Source of the DNA: Pseudisothecium myosuroides
Lineage: Eukaryota; Streptophyta; Bryopsida; Hypnales; Lembophyllaceae
Reading direction: 5' to 3'
Length of the DNA stretch: 64,000 nucleotides
Assembly: GCA_951799445.1 (NCBI GenBank)
Contig: OX637292.1
Coordinates: 22,013,296-22,077,295, forward strand
In this document: one piece after another, positions 12,161 to 22,559 of the stretch
Numbering within the stretch: position 1 is the stretch's first letter
Layout: the number at the start of each line of letters is the position of its first letter
Position numbers and translations under genes: made by a program
Notes under the pieces: generated by a model
Told to the model about the DNA's origin: nothing
Seen by the model: only the letters and a program-made list of their open reading frames with translations
The model's database searches: none

Positions 12161-12500
12161 CAGGGCTTTTTTTTCACACTGTAGATGAACAGTGGATCCC
12201 CTTTGTGCCCTCCGTTTGCTGGTCAATATTTGGAGGGAGCCAGGTATAGTGGCGGAAATCTGTCAGAGGAAGTTGGAATCTGGCGAAATTTCACCAAAAA
12301 AAAAGCCCTGCATTTAACCCAAGTCGTTTCACATTTTTTTTAACCTTCGTGGAATTAGTTACAAATTTTTGAAGTTGGAACACACTGGTCACTAAAAGCG
12401 ACCACCTTCTGAAATGTACACCTTTGGTACATTGAACAAAACAAAGTGTATTTGTGTGTCATGATTGGTTTGAGAGGCCAATCGCTTTCTGAACAAACTA
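12063..12500. repeat. Dispersed repeat, family B (copy 1, interrupted)
   Basis: This copy runs from 'aagagttgtttgccttttg' to about 'gaggccaatcgctttct', with shared words such as 'acaattttcagtaaatttta' and 'ctgaaatgta'. Other copies are at 31.72-32.00 kb (same strand) and about 41.84-42.05 kb (opposite strand). This copy carries the hAT-like MITE at 12161; the other two do not, so they serve as empty sites. Confidence 0.65.
12161..12310. mobile_element. hAT-like MITE with related empty sites
   Basis: The 150-bp element starts CAGGGCTTTTTTTT and ends AAAAAAAAAGCCCTG. It is flanked by catctaac (12153-12160) and catttaac (12311-12318), an 8-bp duplication with one change. The same host repeat at about 31.81 kb reads 'ggcatataccccaagtc' and at about 41.97 kb (inverted) reads 'ggcatctaatccaag', both without the insert. 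That proves a discrete insertion. Termini and duplication fit hAT. Confidence 0.85.
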
Positions 12501-12597
12501 CCTTAATAAACCTCTCTAATGTACTGTGTTAAACTAATCCCGGTCCAACTCTTTATAAATTTTTTACTGTACTATAACTCCCCCTACTCATAACCGA

Positions 12598-12890
12598 TTG
12601 TTGAGTTTTAATGCTAACGTGGCACCATACCATAGGAACCCATCACCATTGCCATTACAAGTTGCAACTCATAACCTTCTTTCCTTTCCATCATTGTTTG
12701 GAGTAGTCAAGGTCCTACCATTTACTCCTTCATTTATGTCCTTGGTTGCAGTTCTTGTCTTGTTTTTTGTCTTTTTGTCTTTTTGCTCTTATCTCTTCAT
12801 TCGCCAGTTTCGGCTTGGCTTTTGTTTCCAGGTTCCTTTAAATGCAATGGCATTTTCCATTTGTTCAAAAAAAAAAAAAAAAAAAACTTC
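12598..12890 (+). mobile_element. Probable truncated LINE 3' end with poly(A)
   Basis: On the plus strand this segment ends with 'ttaaatgcaatggcatttt', 'ccatttgttc' and then an A tract of about 18. Upstream words such as 'ttcggcttggcttttgtttcc' match the inverted copy at 6.1-6.2 kb. The 5' limit is uncertain and no target duplication was defined. It has no coding capacity. Confidence 0.5.
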
Positions 12891-13058
12891 TTTCCTTTCA
12901 ACTTGCTTCCTACAGACCTACACCCTTGTATCATGAAGATCCAAGGTTGTGATTGAAAAAATGTACAACCTCTTATGTACGATAACCTATTCGCCGTTAG
13001 TGCGACTCATTGGTTATCTATACATAACCTTCTTCAGAATACCTCAGATGAGTCCTAT

Positions 13059-13232
13059 GACACTAGAGCGAACCCCGTCGTTTTTCATTCAGGAGATGTC
13101 ACTTCTCACTCAAAATGATCTAATGTTAATATACAAGTCGGCCCCACGATTTGTCCTTTGTGACTTTTTTCACTCAACCCACAGTTTTTCGCTATTTCAG
13201 GGAATGAAAAACGACGGGTTTCGCAGTAGTGT
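13059..13232. mobile_element. Mutator-like MITE with 12-bp duplication
   Basis: The 174-bp element has inverted ends containing GCGAACCCCGTCGTTTTTC on the left, matched on the right by gaatgaaaaacgacgggttt. It is flanked by an exact direct repeat gatgagtcctat at 13047-13058 and 13233-13244. A duplication of this size points to a Mutator-like transposase, although these usually leave 8-11 bp. No ORF. Confidence 0.7.
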
Positions 13233-13244
13233 GATGAGTCCTAT

Positions 13245-15688
13245 AGATGGATGGTGATGCAGTTGCGTATTTGGGAAACGGATGGAGATGCCCTATCCAA
13301 GGCCACGATCAGCTTCCCAGCAGCGAGGGTGTAGGACCACAGAAAGCGAAGCAGAAGAAGTGAAAGCTCCGTGGGCGGTATGCAGCGGCTCTGCAATCAC
13401 GCAACGAGCATCTTGCCGTGTCCTGTTCTGATCTGTTCAGTTTGCATGGTAGTACGGTAGCAAATCCTTAATTTAATGAAGAATCCTCCGTCGCATCCAT
13501 CCCAGCCACAACACAATCCACGATTTCTTGCAGCTGCAACACTGAGTCACTCAGTGTTGCCATTGCCATTGCCATTGACTGGAACAAACCCAAACGCATC
13601 GATCTCCGGGACCCAATCGCAAGAATCACCGGGATATCGGCCTCCCAATTCGCTTGGCTTGTCTTTCATGGCCGGTTCAGGACTAGTATTTCAGGTCCTC
13701 CGTCCGCGCCATTGAATTGCATTGCTGCCTCACTGCACCCTTGATGAGTGTTATACTCTTCTGGCCAGTGGCCACGCCTCCTGCACTCCTGCAAATCCGA
13801 AAGTGATTGGAGCCTTTGGTCTTGATCATCAGACTTTCTAGATTGGGTGGGTAAGCTTCAGTAGAGTTTGGGTTGGAAGTATTCTTATTACTTTTGGTAC
13901 TTTTCTTTCTCTTTCTAGTACTCATCTTGTTGCTTTTCACTTTTTAAGTTTGTAATATTTTAGAGGTGAAAGAGTTGAAACGTGAAATTGATGTCAAGAA
14001 ATTGGCGTGTACAGTTGAAAGCACGAAAGTCCGTCTTCATGGATATACGTTGAAAGAATTTTATTACAAGCTTCCATTGTAAAAAAGTAGTGAAAATGTT
14101 GTATTACTGTATTATATTATTTGGGGGACCCTGAACCCTTGGGCACTCGGAGAGGTTTGGGAACAACGGGAACGTTAGAGGGGACGTGGCGGGAGTGCAT
14201 CGTCCTCATCCAAGAGAGAGCAGTGCGTGGCAGTAAACCTCTGAGATGAGGACGAGCTGATTGGGAACGCGCGTTCCCTGATGGGAACATGTGGATTATG
14301 GTGGTCTGTGTGACGAGCATTCATCCTTATCCCCATATTCGTTTCAGCAGCTCATGATACGTACCATGACGGATGCAGGGACTTTATAATTTCCAATTTT
14401 CATGATGTAATTTAACTTTGCGAGCTTGACTGGGAGGATGGTGATGATGAAAGTCAGGTATACAGTACGTACATTCGAAATATGGATGAAACATGAGTTA
14501 TTCGTGTAAATGTGACGAGGTTAACCTAATTTGGAAGGGGAAAAATGGGGTCAATTGTGACATATAATTCTGATAATTTCATCCATACCAAGAGGACAAT
14601 ATTTCACGAAGTCATTTCAATATTTTTAACTACATTGCAAAAGTGTCACAAATCAAACCCCTCCCTCAGCCAGCCAGTGGTTCATAGTTGCACACCGAAC
14701 CTTAGTTATTTTCTCCACACAATATTTTTTCAACAACAAAGTGCCCAAAGCACACCACTTTACTCCCAATGAAATTGCACCTATTGTAGAATCATGACTC
14801 CTCACTGTGGACTGAATGAATATGAGTTCTGCGGCTGAAGGTAACTTATGAGGGAATTCACTCACTTTGAAGATGGACTTGACTGACCCAGGCAGGCAGG
14901 CAGAAAAAACGTTTTCTCTTTGGTATATATAATAAATGCCACCTCGGAAACTTTTGGCTTCCACGTCAGAAAGTTCGCAATGACAATTCAGTTGGGAACA
15001 GGAGAACTACACGTTTCTGGCAGTGGGAACAAGTGTCATGCTGGACCCCACAGTGACACGCACTCACTCACGCAGGGTCATGGACCTGACATGGCAGATG
15101 ACGTCATCGATGACCGCGGTGTGGGAAGGATAGAAGCTCACAAGCAGCTTCCACAAAAAAAACTATAACTTCACCTTGAGAGGGGTAAACTAATAACCCA
15201 TATTAGTTTACAACGGTACAAGGAACCCTATATGAAGGTCAGATTCCACATAAATTAAGTCACCTTTGGAATTTTAAAAAGTGACACGTGTCATCTTGTG
15301 AATGGTGTGAGGTGACATAGATCCCTCAGAATATGACGTAGAAATTCAATTTTGGTTTAGTCCTTTATGGTAACCCATCATACTATATTCTGGCCTCTTC
15401 ATTGTAGGAGGCAATCCATTCCTTATCACCCTCCCATTCTTGTTATGTAGACTGTTCACTTTCCGCGAAGGAGAAGAAGAACACCGAATAATTACGGTGC
15501 GATTCCAGAGGTAATTGTGGCGCATTTTGATTGGCTATAAACGCTTAACATTGCAACCGTCCTTTGATCGATTTTCTTTTCGGCCCCTAATTAGAAATTG
15601 CAAGCCTTATATTACCAGCATGGGAGGAATAAAATCTTCCGGTGGAAAATTCACAGTAATTATGTTTTGAGAAATAAAAATCTGAAAA
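13245..15688. other. Intergenic, with GC-richer pockets
   Basis: Bases 13260-13740 and 14110-14330 are GC-richer, but no exon could be supported by splice signals or family resemblance. Bases 14880-15130 include a run of four 'ggca' units and a perfect TGACGTCA site (about 15099-15106), a bZIP-type binding palindrome, without a neighbouring gene that I can support. Bases about 15225-15350 share words ('catcttgtgaatggt', 'gaaattcaattt') with 18160-18235. Part of this family also appears near 48.05 kb. Confidence 0.4.
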
Positions 15689-16617
15689 CTAACCCCTAAA
15701 AGCCCATTGTCCCTTCGGGGGACAAATGCAATTTCGGTCATGTACCTTTTTGCAACCACGTTTGTAATATTTTCTGAAAAATTTAATGGAGGTGGAGAAT
15801 GGGAAGACCTACATGGGGACATAATTTTTTTCACAATCGGTGCCTAGGAACAACAGTTATGCCATTTCTTGGAATGCGTGGGGATGGGGGGTAGTAAAAA
15901 AAATTTGCAAAATTTTTAATTTTTTTTTTTAATATTTTTTTCTCATAGATTATATTTTTGTCTATCTAGAAAGTTTTGATTCATTTCATTTGGATTTGTT
16001 ATGAGGAAATTATGGACATTCTTGTTTTTCGGGCAGTTAGAGCATCTTCTTGAAAAAAATAACTTGTAGGATTCATTTTTGAATGCTATTTTTGCAATTT
16101 TTCAAAAAAAATAAAATATCATGGTTTATTTTACTTGCTATAACAATCTCACCATTGGGATTAGTATATTTTAATTCCATCTAAAATATATTAATACTTT
16201 AGATTTTCCTTCTATCTCATACCTACTTCTACTTAACAATTTTTTTAGGAATGATAATTAAGTTTTTTTGGATTTTCTTTTTCCCCTAGACTCTCAACTC
16301 AATTCTCCACCTTAAAGATTTAAAGCTCAAAACTTTGTAGTGCAAAAATTTTAAGTTAAAAATGTTCAAAGTCAAAAAATCCAGTCCTGCAATGTGCTGA
16401 AATACTTGTTTTCTCCACTTTAAACGCAGATATCTTGCAATCTGAGTGGTCAAAAATTCTGAAATTTTTTCCACTCATTCTCATACTAGTTAGGTGTAAG
16501 ATCCTATGGTTAGATGTGCAAAAAAGACACTTTTCGATTTTTTTTACTGTTTGCTATAGAAATGGCAGTTTTCAGTGTTTTTTGGCAGAAAAAAGGCCTT
16601 GGGCTTTTAGGGGTTAA
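15689..16617. mobile_element. TTAA-type MITE, family C (copy 1)
   Basis: The 929-bp element has inverted ends CCCCTAAAAGCCC, flanked by CTAA (15689-15692, probably mutated TTAA) and TTAA (16614-16617). An inverted, diverged copy lies at 49.5-50.4 kb and shares interior words such as 'atgccatttcttggaatgcgt' (in part) and 'cagttagagcat'. TTAA targets and CCC termini point to piggyBac-type mobilisation. No transposase is encoded. Confidence 0.7.
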
Positions 16618-18585
16618 TGGAAACCTTCCGAAGTCTACTTCCGCACACTAGAAAGTTTCCCCAGTGAAGAAACCTGCTTTGTAGATGGTCAGATTTGCTT
16701 AAGTGATCAGAAATGGATTACCTCTCTTATTTCCATTATTCATAGAATGATCCCATTAACCCCATTTATGCTTTGTTTGAATAATTGAAGTTGTAGGCAT
16801 TTTTTTAATGTGATTGTGATACTATTGGAGTGTGTAAAAGATGACTTTAGAGTATTAAGATCTTATGCTTTGGAGGGAGTAAAACTTCTAAAAATTATAG
16901 TAATTTTAGGATTTTGACATAGCCATTTTAGGTAAGTTAGATGATCATTTACAGATTCTTATTTTTATCAATTTTGGAAGAACTTAGTGGCAATTATAGG
17001 CTTTACAGAAAATCACTTCAAAAAAGTAAATTTAATCACACTTTTGTAAAAAAAACATGATTCTAATGCCTATAAATTTGCATATTATTTTATCATATGC
17101 AAAAAAAAATTGATACTCATTTGCACAATACTCAAAGGATCAAATTATAAATTGTGGTAATAACAATTGGAGCATCCCCACTCGTCTTGTAAAACGGATG
17201 ACTTGTTGTCACTAGCTTGCAAAATTGCCCCACCTGTATTGCATAATGGATGAATTTGTTAAGAGGCCAGGCCAAAAGCCTCCGGTGGCTTGCAAAACCA
17301 AATTCTTTTGCAAGCCAAGGCGTGGCTTGCGAAGCGGCTTGCAAACCGCATGAGACAAGCAACTCCAGCACTTTCCCAAGAAGCACGGACTGAATAGTGA
17401 ATGTATATTGAGTTAATTGGATCAACTCATACTATTTACAACGGCTTGTGGTTTGTTAGCAGGTTGTGGGTGGGGCAACCCTTCTTCAATTGGCTTGCAT
17501 AGTGAATTATCGTTGGCATTTGGGTGGTGATGTTCTTAGTAGGACTGTTTTGACCCTTTGATTTTAATGTTTTAACCCCTTAAAGACTAAAGTGCCTAAT
17601 TTGGGTTTCTTGAAAACTCATGCATATATTGTGTGACTTCATAATTTGGAATTTTTTCATAAAATCTTTATTATGGATGCAAATCATCTTAATCTACATG
17701 TGAAGATTTGTTTCACACCATTCCTATAAATATTGCAAAAGTTAAAAGTTTTTTTTCTAGATTTTAATGTCAAATCAAGTAGCTAAAAATATATTATGTA
17801 AAGCATTTTTAATTTTAATTTTAATTGTTTAGGTTGATACCTTCACAAAAACATTCAAACCATTCAATTACAATTAATGAGATGAAAGTTATGCAGAGTG
17901 TTCTTTTGTGAGCAACAAAGGTAGAAAAAACTCATATAAATTCTTTTTTGAACTCAATTTTGAAACATGGTGCGAATTATTTTAATTTTGTTTGGAAAAA
18001 CCCAATCCAATTCTTTGCTTTGACCATGGAAAGACCTCCAAAGTCCTATAGGAAGTAGAAACGTAAAGAACAAGAGTAAATTTGCATGACTATACCATGT
18101 TGCGTAAGTCACCACGTGTAGGTCTATTTTAGCATAAATGAAGTCATTTTTGTAAAAAAAAGTGTTGCATGTCATCTTGTGAATGGTTTGAGGTGTCGTG
18201 AACCCTTGAAAATCTGACATGGAAATTCAATTTCCGCACCTGAGTGCCGACGCAGACTTCCATCTCTTTTTTCTTTTTTCTTTTTTCTTTTTCTTTTTTC
18301 TTTTTGGACACACTAAGACTTTCTTTTTTTGGAAAAATCCTCTCTTTCTGTTCAAGTCTGGCGGGGATGAGAGTCCAGCCTTTGTGAGATACTGGTTCAT
18401 TCACGCTCTTCCACGTGTCCAAAGAGTAATGAGCAAATGGTCCGTCTGCAGAAAAATCAATCAACAAAATGATGAAAACTTAGAAAATAGAATGTCTAAA
18501 TTTACCCACGACTGACACGTGGTGGTGAATGAAGGTAAGCTCTCATGTGCAAGGAAAGCATGAAGTGCGTGAGGGCAGGAGCTCC
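16618..18585. other. Intergenic, with a weak MITE candidate
   Basis: Bases about 17168-17540 begin GGAGCATCCCCAC and end with GGTGGTGATGTTCTTA, weakly inverse ends like those of the PIF-like MITE at 9.2 kb, around a core rich in 'ggcttgcaaa'. Bases 18262-18306 are a pyrimidine tract of repeated 'tttttct' units. No gene was recognised. Confidence 0.4.
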
Positions 18586-19412
18586 TCTATGGTGGGTACC
18601 TCCAAAACTGCCACTTTTTGCTACCGTGCCTATTTGCTATTATTAGACTGGTCAAATTTTCATATTTTTTTATTGGAGGTTTGGAGAACACGACGTATGA
18701 ATATCGTACGCAAAAGTTGTTAACCCCTTAGTCCCCAAGGCATTTTCTGGCTCCAAAAGCACTGAAAATTGCCATTTCTGTTGCAATCACTCCCAAAACA
18801 ATTTTTTTTTTTTAAAGAATCTAACCGTAGGATCTTGCACTTCACTTGTCTTAGATCTTGTGGTAAAAATTTCATGAAGTTTGACAGTACGGATTGGAAG
18901 ATATTAGCATTCAAAGTTGGACAAAAAGTTTTTTTCAAGAACATCCTTAGATTGCCCGAAAAACAAGATTGTCCATAACTTTCTCATTCTTAGTCCAAAT
19001 AGAATGAATCAAAGCTTCAAATGTAGACAAAAACATGATCTTTGAGAAAATAAAATTGCAAAAAAATAAAAATTAAATTAAATTTTTTTTTTCTCTGCCC
19101 AGTGAACTGCTTTTTTGACTTCAAGTGGCATAACTTTTGCTCCTGGGCACCGATTGAAAAAAAATTGTATTTGTAGAAAGCTAATATGATTTCCTATCTT
19201 CACAAAAAGTTTCAAAATTTCAGGTCAAAATTTCAGGCCACACGAGCCTGCCCAAAATCCCAAGTGTCCCCTAAGGGGACTTTGGGGATTTAGGGGTTAA
19301 GGACCAAAGTTTGGTTCTAAAACAGATTTTTTTACATAGGGTATATACTTGATTTTGGAGATGTATACAAAGTGAAGATGGCGGTTTAGGGTTAGTGCCT
19401 TATTTTGGGATA
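18586..19412 (-). repeat. Dispersed repeat, family D, interrupted by a MITE
   Basis: This is the inverse of the unit that is tandemly duplicated at 62.08-62.60 kb. Shared words include 'gtgggtacc', 'actgccac', 'ttgattttggagatgt' and 'caaagtttggttctaaaa'. The TTAA MITE at 18720-19300 splits it between 'gcaaaagttg' and 'ggaccaaagtttggtt', which are contiguous (with small changes) in the 62.46-kb copy. Confidence 0.65.
18720..19300. mobile_element. TTAA-type MITE, family C-related (interrupts family D)
   Basis: The 581-bp element is flanked by perfect TTAA (18720-18723 and 19297-19300). Its ends are CCCCTTAGTCCCC and, inverted, CCCCTAAATCCCC. The interior resembles other CCCCTAA-ended elements: 'aaaaacaagattgtccataactt' parallels the 50.1-kb copy. 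The related empty site at about 62.46 kb supports a clean insertion at TTAA. Confidence 0.8.
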
Positions 19413-19699
19413 ACCACCTTACGGATCTTCCAAACTTAGTGTTGGGAGCATTCCATGGAGGGAATAAAATCAATTTGCAGCATTGCTTGAAGATTTCACT
19501 TTAGGGCTTAGGGGAAATGTGAGAACTTTTTATTTATCATAAATGATCAAATTTTGGAACTTGGATTTATATTTGGAGTCAAAGACTCCGACTACATTGA
19601 TGGAAATTAGCAAAAACAAGATCAATTATTAGAAAATAGGAGACAAATTTTAAAAATTTGTATAGAAACCTTAGTGTTAAGGAACAAAACTTCCACTTC

Positions 19700-20276
19700 T
19701 TCAAAAAGCTCAAAAAGCATATCTTTTTTTGTGTGATTTTTTGAATTTTGAATTTAGCACACATGTTATTGACATAGAGATTATTTCATCATAAAAATTT
19801 CATGGTAAATAAACAATTTTTCAACCCTTGGGATAGTGTCAAAGTTGGTAGTAGTGAAATTGTTTCTCACAACTACATATGTTGGGAGATTTTGAATATC
19901 TATTTTTGTGGGGGTCTTTTGGACTTGAGATTTTTCACACATGTAATCAACATATAGATGGTCCTATGCTAAAAATTTCATAGGAAAAGAAATTTTTTTC
20001 AGTCCTTGGGAGGGAGTCAAAGTGGGCAGTAGTGAAAAAAATTTCATGGCTACACATGTTGGAAGATTTAGAATATCTTTTTTTTGTGTAAATCATTTGG
20101 CCTTGAAATTTGGTACACATATAATTAACTTAAAGATGATGCTATGGTAAAAAATTTATAGTCAAAGATCAATTTTTGAGCCCTAGGGAGGCTGTCAAAG
20201 TTGGTAGCATTGAAAATTCCTTCACTGCGATTTCGAAAATGCCATTTTGATTGGGACCCCACTGTATAGTACATTC
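19700..20276. mobile_element. Single arm of a Tc1/mariner-type foldback element
   Basis: This carries only one arm of the family seen at 10.3 and 57.3 kb, with the inverse-strand words 'gtgtcaaagttggtag' and 'caactacatatgttggg'. It ends in GGGACCCCACTGTA, the best-preserved copy of the family terminus (TACAGTGGGG in the other orientation). The left arm is missing, so it is a truncated relic. Confidence 0.6.
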
Positions 20277-20576
20277 CTGGGATTGTATCACCCCAAATAC
20301 AAATTTTGTGAACAAACCAATCAGAAGTCAAACCTCATAAACCACCATTTGATTACATTCAAGGAATTTGAGAGGGTAATGCAAGATGTGACCTTGAGTA
20401 GGTCTCCCATTTGTTCAAAAAATAAATTAAAAAAATGTGACGATTGGATCCTGAAATAAAGCAATTAGTTTTCACGTATGCTCTTTGGAATAGAAGTGAC
20501 AGTTTTTTAGTGTGCTTTTTTGTGAAACATAGTCATAGATTTCTTTTACGAGAAATAGTGAGGTTCTCAATCAGTG

Positions 20577-20779
20577 CACTACAAGAGAAAGGGGTGTTTT
20601 AAGTAGTGTCTTAGACATCATGTCTTTTAAGTAATATCTTTTAAGTAAGTTTTTAAGTAAAATTTTACTAAAAAGATTGTCTTTTTAGTAAAATTTTACT
20701 TAAAAACTTATTTAAAAGACGTTACTTAAAAGACATGATGTCTAGGAAATTACTTAAAACACCCCTTTCTCTTGTAGTG
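20577..20779. mobile_element. CACTA-like hairpin MITE
   Basis: The 203-bp element is almost entirely one hairpin. It starts CACTACAAGAGAAAGGGGTG and ends in the exact inverse, flanked by the 3-bp duplication GTG (20574-20576 and 20780-20782). CACTA elements begin CACTA, often CACTACAAGAAA, and duplicate 3 bp, so both criteria are met. The internal motif 'ttaagtaaaattttact' is itself repeated and palindromic. Confidence 0.85.
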
Positions 20780-20782
20780 GTG

Positions 20783-22290
20783 TGCTCCTCTAACTTCACT
20801 CCGGCCACTCTATTCTGTAAGGCCCTCGAGTCCATTGTTGTTTTCTAATATTGCAAAGTAAAACAACTAAATTGATTTGTCCTAATAGTGTCTGGCACTA
20901 ATTTACAAAAGTCACACTATATGCAAAATAATTAAATTAGAGGAGGTTGAAATATTAGGTTTCTTAGCCAGTGTAGATGACGCTTACTCCGTCCACCCCT
21001 CCGTCACTGTGCAGTGTGTCTCGCACAACTGAAATTCACTTGAGCTGCTGCAGTCTGAAAATTCTGCTCTCCAGACGGAAAGGTTTCGATGTTTGCGTCA
21101 TATTTGAGAGAACTGAAAGCCCTCGAAATTATCACCCACTAACTTATCAGGCCTCACTACTGTACTGTACTGTACAGCCTCTCCCTGAAGTTTGCTCCCA
21201 ATTTCAGATGCCTTTTTTTCAGTCCGAATATGCTAAAGAAAGTTGTCTGTTTTCGAGCAGCATGTCTTCTGAGCATATTCTCCGAACTAGACAAATTCTC
21301 GATACAGCAGCAACTTGTGTGGATGGTAAGTTACACAAGCGCCGGCAGTTGTGTCCATGCTGTGCAAAGATGTGATGCGTGACCTCGTGGGTGGTCCAAG
21401 CACTGCGGCACTTGAGAATATTCGTTCGGTGCAAATTCCTTCGGAACGACTCCGGAGTATTCTGCATATTGGAATCGTCTTTTTAGCATATGCTGGCCAC
21501 ACTAGTAGGCTGCCGTGCGTGTGAAAAACAGTGGAACTCAACTGGGGTAAAATATCGGATGGATCAAATGGACTGACTCTTTTTGACTCATGTCGTCTCC
21601 AAAAGGAACCCGGGCAGAGTTCACTTTGGCTTTCAACCCTCTCTGCCAGCAAAAATTGGTCTCATTTAAGTTAGTTCAGGCACGTTCGCTAGGCAAGAAC
21701 CTTTCTCTGGTCCTGTAAATCATTGTATCTGACTGTTTTTTTTGGAAGTAAAGTTATTCAAGTTTATAAAATGGGGTGTCAATATATTCAAAGGAAATGG
21801 TCCAAGAAACGTAAGTGTTAAACTTGGTTCATCAGCAATGGTTCTTCCATTTGTGCAAAAACAAACAAACAAACAAACAAACAAACAAACTTGGTTGATC
21901 AAACAAGCTTAGAATGTTTTTCTCTAAGCCTAGCTTGATAGAATTTTGATACTCACTGCACACAGGAGTTTTCGTAAATGCTAATCTCGAAATTGCTACA
22001 TAGAGAGATACTCCGTATTACAGTATGTTAGTGTGACTCCTGAAGAACATACTACAGGAATACATACAGTCATACTCATCTCAAAATAATCAGGATGGTA
22101 ACCCATGTTATTCTTATGAACCACTTCACTAGAGTTGCTTACCTTACCTTTAATTTTGTGAGAATTTAAAAAAAGAATGTTCTTCATGAAGTGAGTTTAC
22201 TAGTGTAAACACAATAATCTTTAAATAGGAAAGCGTTTCCTGAAATTTTTTGGGGGCATGAAGATACTTTTTTGTCTCCTATAAACTAAT
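20783..22290. other. Intergenic, GC-richer at 20.98-21.65 kb
   Basis: Open frames on both strands between 20977 and 21652 reach 121-132 codons, but they overlap antisense and show no family features. A GGTAAGTT donor-like site occurs at about 21325. The stretch could be a non-coding transcript or a decayed exon; I see nothing decisive. Confidence 0.3.
21835..21886 (+). mobile_element. 52-bp LINE tail insertion with 15-bp duplication
   Basis: The insert 'gcaatggttcttccatttg' plus a (caaa)n tail is flanked by aaacttggttcatca (21820-21834) and aaacttggttgatca (21887-21901). Only the last 25 or so bases of the retroposon plus the tail were copied. It shows the same 3' signature as the pieces at 6.1 and 12.85 kb. 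Confidence 0.75.
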
Positions 22291-22381
22291 TCTCCTCCGT
22301 TGTCTCCTGCCCATTCAATTATTCCACTACCTTCTTCATTATTCTCTCCGTCCCATTCCTGTACGAGATCCACGTACCATC

Positions 22382-22552
22382 ATGAAGATTTTGCCCAAAA
22401 GGACGGTGTTCAACTCCACCGCTTCGAGAATGCTATGGCAGGCATGGGCGAAAGTAGAGTCCCCGGCCACTGTCAAGCTTACAAAAAGGACGCTAGGAAC
22501 AGTGGAAGTTGCAGCCTTGGAGTCTCTTTACATGCATGCCGGGCCGGGATGA
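22382..22552 (+). other. Doubtful 56-codon ORF in a GC-rich pocket
   Basis: An ATG-initiated frame of 56 codons (MKILPKRTVFNSTASRML at the start) ends in TGA. Its composition is protein-like and the pocket is GC-richer than its flanks, but no homology, splice partner or second copy was recognised. It may be chance. Confidence 0.15.
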
Positions 22553-22559
22553 AAGAGCT

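Noticed and set aside
20977..21652. Overlapping 121- and 132-codon ORFs as a gene pair
   Set aside because: They overlap antisense, lack recognisable motifs and have no convincing splice partners; at most a non-coding transcript.
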